From Alteromonas sp. MMG017 (GTDB lineage Bacteria > Pseudomonadota > Gammaproteobacteria > Enterobacterales > Alteromonadaceae): a stretch of DNA of 64,000 nucleotides. The stretch covers positions 372,001 to 436,000 of the forward strand of contig NZ_JAGJDY010000003.1 in the NCBI RefSeq assembly GCF_018100795.1. The letters run 5' to 3'. This document shows positions 30,400 to 38,073 of this stretch, one piece after another. Numbering within the stretch: position 1 is the stretch's first letter; every line of letters begins with the position of its first letter. The translations under genes and the position numbers were made by a program. The notes beneath the pieces were generated by a model, which did no database searches, was not told the DNA's origin, and saw only the letters and a list, made by a program, of their open reading frames with translations.

Positions 30400-31335
30400 T
30401 TATCGCATATCCTCATGATTAGTACCCGCTGCCCAGGTAACCCCTTTAGCCAATATCGACATAAAAGTAGGGTCAGAATAGACCGCTTCACCATGACCTA
30501 AGGTAGTGTGAAACACTCTTCCTTGATGATAATTAATGGTCATAATCACAGGTTCGTGCCGTCCGTATCCGTTGTATTTTTTGTTGTCGTACGCCGAAGC
30601 TAGCACTGTTAAGTTTTCTGCCGGTCCCCGCAGGCGATTATACAATTCATCTTCGCTATGCAACCAATCACTAGGCAGACCCTGCATTATGGGATGAGTT
30701 GCATGCCTTACCTGTATAGTAAACTCGTGTATATAACCATGTCCGCCGCCCTGCCCTGCTGACATATCACGCTGCAATTCACCATCGTCATTGTAATAAA
30801 TATAAGGCCCATCTTTTTGGTTTCGCCCTCCCCAACCACCTAGGCCAATCATTTTGTTGTATTCAAGCCAATTGGGAAATGCATTATTGGCAGCATGCAC
30901 AGACACGAAACCACCTCCGTTTTGCATGTACTGCTCAAATTTGCGCTGGGTTGCAGGTGGCCATGGCGCGGCCTTCCAACCAAAATTAGAAATAACCACA
31001 TCATATTGCGCAAAATCGGGGGAAAACGAGAGGTCTGTTTTAGCTTGTGACATTGATTGATGCTCACGGCCGTCATTGGACGGATACTGCTCAAGCCACT
31101 TATCTCCCCGCCAAGTATATTGCGTTCGATAAACATCAACGACGAACTGCCCGTTTCCTTCTAAAAAAGCTTTCATCATTGCCGTTGATTTGGGCCAGAT
31201 AGGATGATTATTTTGACCATCTACGATCAACACTTTTTTAGGCTCAGGCGTTATATTTGGTGAAACACACGCCATGAGCAGGCAGGCGATTACGAACAAT
31301 ATACATGTCCGAATAAGACGTTCACAGAGCATCAT
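30400..31335 (-). CDS. ThuA-domain lipoprotein
   Basis: A 311-residue lipoprotein (lipobox LLMAC near residues 19-23) that is nearly all ThuA domain, a glutamine-amidotransferase-like fold. Typical features are VLIVDGQNNHPIWPKS, FVSVHAANNAFPNW, the glycine-rich GLGGWGGRN, HPIMQGLPSDW, and the late GRVFHTTLGHG. ThuA proteins are linked to sugar or trehalose use and often accompany sorbosone-dehydrogenase-like and cytochrome c proteins, as here. No enzymatic reaction is firmly known. The start overlaps the upstream propeller gene by 4 bases. It is the last gene of the operon that starts with the TonB-dependent receptor. Confidence 0.83.
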   Translation of the reverse strand: MMLCERLIRTCILFVIACLLMACVSPNITPEPKKVLIVDGQNNHPIWPKSTAMMKAFLEGNGQFVVDVYRTQYTWRGDKWLEQYPSNDGREHQSMSQAKTDLSFSPDFAQYDVVISNFGWKAAPWPPATQRKFEQYMQNGGGFVSVHAANNAFPNWLEYNKMIGLGGWGGRNQKDGPYIYYNDDGELQRDMSAGQGGGHGYIHEFTIQVRHATHPIMQGLPSDWLHSEDELYNRLRGPAENLTVLASAYDNKKYNGYGRHEPVIMTINYHQGRVFHTTLGHGEAVYSDPTFMSILAKGVTWAAGTNHEDMR

Positions 31336-32807
31336 TGCTGCTTACTCGCGAGCAACTGGTTGAGCGTATAGTAAACTTTGTCGACACTAACTGAACGCCC
31401 GTTAACATCCTTCAGACCTGGGAAATCAATTTGTACCACCTTGCCCGAAGTCAATGGCAGTGTTACGTCGATGGTTTTTCCATCATCTAACAAAACAACA
31501 TTAGTAATCGGCAACGTAGACAAGTCCACCTTAGGCGAGCCATAGCTACTAGAATAATGATATTGCCATGACTGGGCTTTAAGGCTTTCCTTAGCAACAG
31601 TTTCAGAAGATAAGGTATCGGTAAACGACATTCTAAACCCTGTTTCAGTCAGCGTAATAGAATGCAATTCGAAGGGCATAGTGCCATCCCACACGACTTT
31701 TTGTAGCCCAAATGGTTTACCACCTTGCGCCCCCCACCCGCGAGCAGTCTGTCCAACCCAAAGCTGACCATTTACATCAAACTCAGTGCGAATGTTGCCG
31801 CTTTGGAATTTGTTCATAAAGTTAATGACTGCGCCTTGATATCGGCCGTTGACTTTATCGAGCAATACGCGAAATAGGTTGGACTGAGTTTGATCGCCAA
31901 TAAAAATTTGGCCTTTAAATGGTCCAAATTTACCTTCGGTGGTGTCCCACTCTGGATTACCTGGCGAATTAGCCACTTCGACATGAGGGATCCACACTAC
32001 AGGCGTCTCACTCATTTGTGCAAATGTCTCTACAGACATTTCCTTGATAGACTCTCGCGTGTAACCTTCTACATCAACTAGCGAAACAGGGTGACCGTAG
32101 AACTTACCTTGTTCTAGCAAGTGCATTTTAGATGTCGGGACCCAATCACCTTGATTATCGGTAAAGAAGATTTCCCCTTGCGGCGAGGTACCAAGTCCAG
32201 CCGGAGAGCGCAACCCCCACGCGTAGGGTGTAAAGACTCCCTTGTTATCCACTTGAAAAGCAAATCCACGATATCCCCCTGAAGAGCCCATCGCCCCCAT
32301 TGTAAAGGCATCAGGATTATTGTGGCTCAAGTTCAGCGTACCGTATAGGTTTCCTTGTTCATCTTTAACCGGCCCGAAGACGAATTCATGATAGTTATCA
32401 TTGAATGTCCAATCGCTCGCGACAGGCTGATAGATATCGGCAACACCATCTTTATCACTATCTACAATGCGAGTGAGTTCTGGCTTTTGAGAAACGAGAA
32501 GGCTTCCGTCACTGTCTATGAGTAATCCAGTGGGCTCGTGCAAGCCCTGCGCAAATTTAAACCAAGTATCATTTTTGTAATACCATACATCCCCAAAGCG
32601 GGTAGCTACCCAGATAACCCCCTCACTATCACTGTCTATTCCCGTGACATGGAAGCGTTCATCTTTGGGAGTCTCTATGGTGACAATGTCATAACCATCA
32701 GGTTTATATTCCTGCTTTGGCGCTTGCGCGGCTTCCAACTGCAGCGAACTCACTAAACCTGCACCGACTAGGCAGAGTGCGACTTTTTTTAATCCATTGA
32801 ATTTCAT
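31332..32807 (-). CDS. sorbosone dehydrogenase-like beta-propeller protein
   Basis: A 491-residue protein with a signal peptide (MKFNGLKKVALCLVGAGLVSS, cleaved near LEA). The body reads as a beta-propeller of the glucose/sorbosone dehydrogenase type: FHVTGIDSDSEGVIWVATRFGDVW, LHEPTGLLIDSDGSLLVSQ, RSPAGLGTSPQGEIFFTDNQG, FIGDQTQSNLFRVLLD. The C-terminal 110 residues form an Ig-like domain (HSITLTETGFRMSFTD onwards). Relatives use PQQ to oxidise sugars, but I cannot identify the cofactor residues here. The neighbouring cytochrome c gene would be a logical electron acceptor. A good AGGA site precedes the ATG. Confidence 0.75.
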   Translation of the reverse strand: MKFNGLKKVALCLVGAGLVSSLQLEAAQAPKQEYKPDGYDIVTIETPKDERFHVTGIDSDSEGVIWVATRFGDVWYYKNDTWFKFAQGLHEPTGLLIDSDGSLLVSQKPELTRIVDSDKDGVADIYQPVASDWTFNDNYHEFVFGPVKDEQGNLYGTLNLSHNNPDAFTMGAMGSSGGYRGFAFQVDNKGVFTPYAWGLRSPAGLGTSPQGEIFFTDNQGDWVPTSKMHLLEQGKFYGHPVSLVDVEGYTRESIKEMSVETFAQMSETPVVWIPHVEVANSPGNPEWDTTEGKFGPFKGQIFIGDQTQSNLFRVLLDKVNGRYQGAVINFMNKFQSGNIRTEFDVNGQLWVGQTARGWGAQGGKPFGLQKVVWDGTMPFELHSITLTETGFRMSFTDTLSSETVAKESLKAQSWQYHYSSSYGSPKVDLSTLPITNVVLLDDGKTIDVTLPLTSGKVVQIDFPGLKDVNGRSVSVDKVYYTLNQLLASKQQ

Positions 32808-32833
32808 ATTGTCATTCCTACTTATGGCTGGTT

Positions 32834-34171
32834 TTACTCTTTCACTGTTGCGGTTGCGGTTGCCGTAACCACGACACGCCCATTTTGTTTCGGGGTTAAT
32901 AACCCGCTTTGCCGTTCAATAGGCTGCAGCTCATGTGTCCATTGCCAGTTTGAGGTTTCAGGAATCTTTAGATTTATGGGTTGGTTTCCCGTTATCGAAT
33001 AGATAAAGTTGAGGGTATTGCTGCTTTTAGCTTCCGCTGAAAGAGCATACTGCTGTCCACCCAATGTATAGGAAAATACGGGGTTACCGTTTTCTAATCG
33101 ATAGCCTTTGTAGTGGCACTTGTGTTCTTCGTTCACGTGCTGAAGCTGCTCAGGTGCGTGAAATACCCACTCGCCCAAAGGCAAACTAGGATCTTCACCA
33201 CGACCAGCAATATTGGGCCCAACATTCAACATATCGCCCTGCCATAAACCGACTACGGCGCATGTCTTTGTGTTAAAGCCATAGTTTAATTTTGTAGGGA
33301 AACCAACGGAAATAGTGGAAGGGGGTAGGTCTAAAATTCGCTTTCGCTGAATGAGTATCTGGTCAGAGGCTTTTAATTCAAACTTCTTCTCTTCCACTAT
33401 ATTTTTGGCTTTACTCGATAATGGAAAGAGCTTTACCGTTAAATCTAGATTCGTACCGATGAGTATGAGGTCTCGTTGATTTGGCTTTGTGTCGCCGGAA
33501 CGATAAGTCACTTTTAAGTGTTGTTTACCGCGCTCCAAACGCCAAGTAGGGAACCATGCAGTACCGCCCTTCGTCACCTGTTTGTGATTAATGTAAACTT
33601 TCAGCTCATGGGGGAACCCCCACTGTAACCATACTTGTGTATCTAAGTCTTTAGGTGCATAAAAGTCACCCTCGAACTCAATAAAATAGTGTTGAACCTC
33701 AGGGATAGCAAAGTCTGCAAGCCCCTTTGCTAACTCACCCGACTTTATCAACTTATCGGCTGTAACATCCGTATCGTCTGCACCGTTTAATTGATATAGC
33801 TTGTAAGTTAGGTTGTCCCACCCTTCCCGTTTAGACAAGACATAGGCCACTATTGCTTCAATTTGCGCGGCATCAAATACCTGCTCAAACCCCGGCATCC
33901 CTGCATTGAGAAAACCTGTTTTTACGTTACTGAGTATCTGAGAAGGCGCACTTCCGTGTACCCATTCGCCGTCTTTCAAGTTAAAGCCTGTCGCGCCACT
34001 TAAGTCTTTAGCGTGGCAAGAAGCACATATTTGCTCGAACAGCTTTTGGCCTTGCTGGGTTACTTTTACGTCCTGACTTTTTAACCTTAGCGTGGTGTCC
34101 AATTCGTTTCCATTGACACAAAACACCATCGTAACTACCAACACCGTTATTGCGTAAGTGAGTTTCTTCAT
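32834..34171 (-). CDS. cytochrome c with C-terminal carbohydrate-related beta domains
   Basis: A 445-residue exported protein with a signal peptide (MKKLTYAITVLVVTMVFCVNG). A class I cytochrome c domain (about 38-115) binds one heme through CASCH and has a distal Met in GMPGFEQVF. After it comes a beta-rich part (about 150-250) resembling a PA14-like module (FIEFEGDFYAPKDLDTQVW, WFPTWRLERGKQHLKVTYRSG), then a domain I do not recognise. Such fusions are found beside sorbosone-dehydrogenase-like and ThuA genes. It probably takes electrons from the propeller protein in the periplasm, which is inference. Confidence 0.8.
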   Translation of the reverse strand: MKKLTYAITVLVVTMVFCVNGNELDTTLRLKSQDVKVTQQGQKLFEQICASCHAKDLSGATGFNLKDGEWVHGSAPSQILSNVKTGFLNAGMPGFEQVFDAAQIEAIVAYVLSKREGWDNLTYKLYQLNGADDTDVTADKLIKSGELAKGLADFAIPEVQHYFIEFEGDFYAPKDLDTQVWLQWGFPHELKVYINHKQVTKGGTAWFPTWRLERGKQHLKVTYRSGDTKPNQRDLILIGTNLDLTVKLFPLSSKAKNIVEEKKFELKASDQILIQRKRILDLPPSTISVGFPTKLNYGFNTKTCAVVGLWQGDMLNVGPNIAGRGEDPSLPLGEWVFHAPEQLQHVNEEHKCHYKGYRLENGNPVFSYTLGGQQYALSAEAKSSNTLNFIYSITGNQPINLKIPETSNWQWTHELQPIERQSGLLTPKQNGRVVVTATATATVKE

Positions 34172-34187
34172 TATTGCTGAGTCCTTG

Positions 34188-36041
34188 TTAGTTTGTATGC
34201 CACGAAAGCTGTAGCCCTACACCTAGCTCGGGCCCAGGAACGCCAACGGCCACTTGATAATTTTTATCGAAGATATTTTGTACGTAGAAATCGAGGGTAT
34301 GCTGATTGGAAATAGCCCATGTGGTCGTAACATCCACTTTATTGAAAGCGGCTAAGTCACTTTGCTCAAATTCTCCCGAATACAGGCTTGTAGACTCGGT
34401 AGCGCCAACATAATTGAGTCTTGCTATGGTTTTTATATTGTCAGTAACTTGATAATTTACTGCCAGCCTACCCTGCCACTCCGGTCTGCCCGTTAATATC
34501 TCTCCATTTTCTGTATCAAGATTGACATAGGTGATATCTCCTTCGACGGCGATGTTTTCTGATAGCTGATGACTGGCAAACAGCTCCACACCACTGCCTT
34601 CGATGTTTGACCTATTAACTAACGAAAAGGTTTGCCCATCAAAGTCGACGAGATTTTTGTAGTGGTAAAAGAAAATAGAAGCGTTTAATTCGCTCGAGTC
34701 ACTTTGCCATTCAATACCGATGTCTTTGTTGGTAGCCTGCTCGGGCTTCAAATCAGGGTTACCAATCATATTGTTACTTAATGCATATAAGCTCGGTAAC
34801 TTAAACGCCGACCCTATGTTGGCAAAAAATCGTATTTGCTTTGAGAGTTGATAGACACCACCAACTTTCCATGTATTTTCGCTGGCAAAACCTTCGGCAT
34901 CATCGTGACGTAGACCCGAAAATAGGGTCAATGCCTCATAAGACCACTGCGCATCTATGAAGCCCGCTAGCGTATCCCGTTCAATACCATAGTCAGTGGG
35001 GATGTCAGTACCAAATAGGCTAACTAAACCCGAAGCATCCCCTTCCTCACTTTTGTAATCTACTCCAGCAGTAACTTGCACACTGTTTAATGACATCATA
35101 TTCAACCAACGTAACTTGTAATAATCATATTGGTTTTGTGATTCTGTCGGCGGCGCGTTGGTATAAGGAGCAATACCGGCCGATACTAATTGGTCATCGA
35201 TGTGGTAGAGCTCAGCCTGAGCAGCTAATTCGTACCATGAGTTAATTTCATGAGTATGGCGGACACTTGCGGTAATTAACTCGCCACGTTTTTCATCACG
35301 AGGGTTTGTTGGCGCATATACAATTCCACCGCTTTGATCTGCGTATGCCCATTGTTTATAGTCGCTATATCGCGCATTTAGTCGCGTGCTGCTGTTATCC
35401 ATCAACACAAAATCTCCCTGTAGCGCGAATTCTAAGGATTCTTGTTGATCACCATTCGCTTGCCTATCAGTATCTAAATAGCTAAATCTCCCTTGAAGAT
35501 TATCTGCGCCAACATTTACGCTAGCTACTTTTTGACCTTTCGGCAAAACACCTACTGATAGCTCTGTCCCAATGTCTCCGGGCGTAAATGTAACAAGGTT
35601 AATAACACCAGCTATTGCGTCTGAACCATAAATAGAAGATTGGGCGCCCTTTATAACCTCAACACGTTGCAGCGCGCTTTTCGATATCGAAGCTAAGTCA
35701 AAACTGCCCCCTCGAGTATCAAGAGGGTTGTTAACTTGAACCCCATCTATTTGAACGATGACAAAATTGGTTTCTGCGCCACGCAAAAATATTTCTTGCA
35801 CGGCACCGGACTTTTTAATGGTGACGCTTGGGACTTGAGCTAATACATCCAATGCAGTGGCGCCGACAATAGAGCGGATATCCTGTGCTGATAGCACAAA
35901 TACTGGGCTGACCATTTGGCTAACGGCTGAAGGTTGAAAGTTACCATAAATTTCAATAACTTCGTCATCTTCCTTTTCGTTAGCATTGATTCCAGCACAA
36001 TATAAAAATAAACATACTGTCGCGCTTGTCGCAATGCGCAT
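34188..36041 (-). CDS. TonB-dependent receptor, BtuB/CirA-like size
   Basis: About 617 residues from the ATG at 36041, chosen because AGGGAG lies 7 bases upstream. The frame is open further to a TTG at 36065. Features are a signal peptide (MRIATSATVCLFLYCAGINA), a TonB-box-like DEVIEIYGN, a plug (about 30-150) with LQRVEVIKGAQSSIYGSDAIAGVINL, and a 22-strand-type barrel ending in LGVGLQLSWHTN. The short length fits small-ligand transporters better than large oligosaccharide receptors. I saw no cobalamin riboswitch upstream; instead a GTTAAC palindrome lies 45 bases before the start. It heads the operon with the cytochrome, propeller and ThuA genes, so its ligand may be needed by those proteins. 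Confidence 0.88.
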   Translation of the reverse strand: MRIATSATVCLFLYCAGINANEKEDDEVIEIYGNFQPSAVSQMVSPVFVLSAQDIRSIVGATALDVLAQVPSVTIKKSGAVQEIFLRGAETNFVIVQIDGVQVNNPLDTRGGSFDLASISKSALQRVEVIKGAQSSIYGSDAIAGVINLVTFTPGDIGTELSVGVLPKGQKVASVNVGADNLQGRFSYLDTDRQANGDQQESLEFALQGDFVLMDNSSTRLNARYSDYKQWAYADQSGGIVYAPTNPRDEKRGELITASVRHTHEINSWYELAAQAELYHIDDQLVSAGIAPYTNAPPTESQNQYDYYKLRWLNMMSLNSVQVTAGVDYKSEEGDASGLVSLFGTDIPTDYGIERDTLAGFIDAQWSYEALTLFSGLRHDDAEGFASENTWKVGGVYQLSKQIRFFANIGSAFKLPSLYALSNNMIGNPDLKPEQATNKDIGIEWQSDSSELNASIFFYHYKNLVDFDGQTFSLVNRSNIEGSGVELFASHQLSENIAVEGDITYVNLDTENGEILTGRPEWQGRLAVNYQVTDNIKTIARLNYVGATESTSLYSGEFEQSDLAAFNKVDVTTTWAISNQHTLDFYVQNIFDKNYQVAVGVPGPELGVGLQLSWHTN

Positions 36042-36085
36042 ATGACTTCTCCCTAGACACTTCAATTAAGTTCCAACCGAACCAC

Positions 36086-36097
36086 CCTGTTAACAAT
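36086..36097. promoter_or_regulatory. putative operator before the receptor/cytochrome operon
   Basis: CCTGTTAACAAT has the core GTTAAC at 36089-36094 and lies about 45 bases upstream of the receptor ATG. A further half site (GTAACAATT) follows at 36111-36119. Confidence 0.55.
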
Positions 36098-36269
36098 CAT
36101 CAATCAAATAGTAACAATTAATGTAAGCTAGGAACATAGTAAATTGCATTTTAGGTAAACGAAATGTTGCAACTTCGTTTTTTTAATTCCACATAGCGAG
36201 GTAGGTTCACCTAATGTAGGCCACGCTATGTAAACGGCCTAAATAGAAAGAAACTTTGAATCCTAGGAA

Positions 36270-38048
36270 TTATTTCACTTCTACAACAATGGCATCTTGT
36301 ATACCGTTTGTAAGGTATGAGGGGTTGCGGTTATTTGCTACAGGATAAGCATCTTGCCAAGAGTACAATCGAATTGTTGTTCGCCCTTTGCTGTGAGCGG
36401 TAATTTGCCCAAGCTTATTAACAGACGCGATAAGAGGATTATCAGAATGCCAAATTACACCGGCTCTTTGTGCATTAGCAGGAAATAGGTGGTAAGAAAG
36501 TTGGATGTGTTGATTAACGTTTAACGTTTTATTCGGCGCTACAATTTGCACTTCACTAACTGGGCGCATGGTGTTTTTTTTCAGTACATCACCTAGCACC
36601 TCGTAGGCTTTCTGCTGTTCTTTGGTGAGAGAGTCTAGCGGTATTCCACTGTATCGTAACTTGCCAAACTTGGCTTCAACCACTTTATTTCCCACACGCT
36701 CAAGTGGGTCGGTGCGTAAATCAAAAAAGCGACCTTTGGGAAATTCTTTAGTGGGTGCATACCGTTTAAACGCCTTATTGAACGCATAGATGATGCCCAC
36801 CTCATCGACTTCTTCATAGCTGTTATTGCCAATAAACCATGTATAAATATGCTTCCTAGGTTCGCCTTCAGCCCCTTTTGTTTGTGACCAAAAGCTAATA
36901 CCATCCACCTGCTCTGCATGTGGCATAGGTATGCCAGCGGCTTCCGCTATGGTGGGATATATATCAGTAAGGTTGACCAACCCTTTATATGCTCGGTACC
37001 TCCCTTTTTTAGACCCTGGAACCACGGTCGGATAATTCAATACTAATGGAACATGCAGGCCATTGTCGGCATTGCCCCCTTTTCTTCCTGGATAAACCGT
37101 GTCATCAGGCAAAACATGACCAAAGACTTCTTTTGTTCCGTTGTCCCCCATCACCACAATTAAGGTATTGTCACGAACACCGACTTCATCGAGTTTTATC
37201 ACGACCTTACCAATGAGGTGATCCATATATTCAATCATATCGGGGAAGTACTGGCGATCGTCCCCTCCTTGATTGTTGTACTGTGCTATTTCTGGAAAAT
37301 TATCAAACGCACTGGCAGGCTGAGTTAGCGGAGTAGGTTTGTGTTCGTCATGTACTAGAATCATCGGGTAATACAAAAAGAACGGTTTATCTCTGTTATC
37401 TTCAATAAACTGAAGTGCATGACGATTGACAATATCAGGCCCATACCAACGACGTCCTGTGTTGGGATCCAGATCGTTCCTTCCATTGTAATTGTATTCC
37501 TTCCCATTAATGACCAGATTAGGATTAATGTATCGCTGGCCTTGTTTAGCAACATCAAAAGCGGCGTACTCATCCCAACCAAACTCAGAAATATAGCGTT
37601 CGCCGGATATCTCTGTCGTGCCGCGCGTCTGTTTCCACTTTCCGAACAACCCTGTGGCGTAACCTGCATTTTTAAAGGCATCACCAAAGGTGATATCTGA
37701 GGCATGCAGTGACTTTGGTCTTAGATAATTTCTGTCATTGCGTTTGCCACTCATTAATGCGACACGCGTATTTTCACAAAGAGGGTACGCATAAGCGTGG
37801 TCTACACGGAGTCCTTCCCGAGCAAGCTCATCTATATTAGGGGTAGCAAATTCTTTATTGGTAAATTTACCATCATCACTGGTTAATCGATTCGCCCCAT
37901 AAGCGGTAACACCATAGTGACTTAAATCATCGATTAAGATGAGGACAATATTGGTCTTTTCACCATTTTCGTCGCCATAGACGTTAGTGACCATGTTAAT
38001 CATGAGCGCCGTACACAACACTAATTTGAACCAGAGGATTTTTTTCAT
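36270..38048 (-). CDS. S1-type sulfatase with noncanonical active-site motif and BIG2 domain
   Basis: About 592 residues from the ATG at 38048 (MKKILWFKLVLCTALMINMV, signal peptide). The 39 in-frame codons further upstream run into the preceding gene and lack family similarity. NIVLILIDDLSHYG gives the metal-binding Asp pair. The expected C-x-P/A-x-R formylglycine motif reads C-E-N-T-R from Cys91 (YPLCENTRVALMSGK), with Asn where Pro is normally required for maturation. VVMGDNGTKEVFGH is the late block. A BIG2-like domain ends the protein (about 515-590). It follows the PhoD-like gene by 25 bases. It is either a sulfatase matured in an unusual way, a hydrolase using Cys itself, or an inactive binder. 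Confidence 0.8.
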   Translation of the reverse strand: MKKILWFKLVLCTALMINMVTNVYGDENGEKTNIVLILIDDLSHYGVTAYGANRLTSDDGKFTNKEFATPNIDELAREGLRVDHAYAYPLCENTRVALMSGKRNDRNYLRPKSLHASDITFGDAFKNAGYATGLFGKWKQTRGTTEISGERYISEFGWDEYAAFDVAKQGQRYINPNLVINGKEYNYNGRNDLDPNTGRRWYGPDIVNRHALQFIEDNRDKPFFLYYPMILVHDEHKPTPLTQPASAFDNFPEIAQYNNQGGDDRQYFPDMIEYMDHLIGKVVIKLDEVGVRDNTLIVVMGDNGTKEVFGHVLPDDTVYPGRKGGNADNGLHVPLVLNYPTVVPGSKKGRYRAYKGLVNLTDIYPTIAEAAGIPMPHAEQVDGISFWSQTKGAEGEPRKHIYTWFIGNNSYEEVDEVGIIYAFNKAFKRYAPTKEFPKGRFFDLRTDPLERVGNKVVEAKFGKLRYSGIPLDSLTKEQQKAYEVLGDVLKKNTMRPVSEVQIVAPNKTLNVNQHIQLSYHLFPANAQRAGVIWHSDNPLIASVNKLGQITAHSKGRTTIRLYSWQDAYPVANNRNPSYLTNGIQDAIVVEVK

Positions 38049-38073
38049 GCTATTTACTCGTGCATAAAGACGA

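Noticed and set aside
36042..36269. Cobalamin riboswitch before the BtuB-sized receptor
   Set aside because: The leader is short, AT-rich and holds a GTTAAC palindrome; I could not see a B12-box-like sequence or room for the aptamer.
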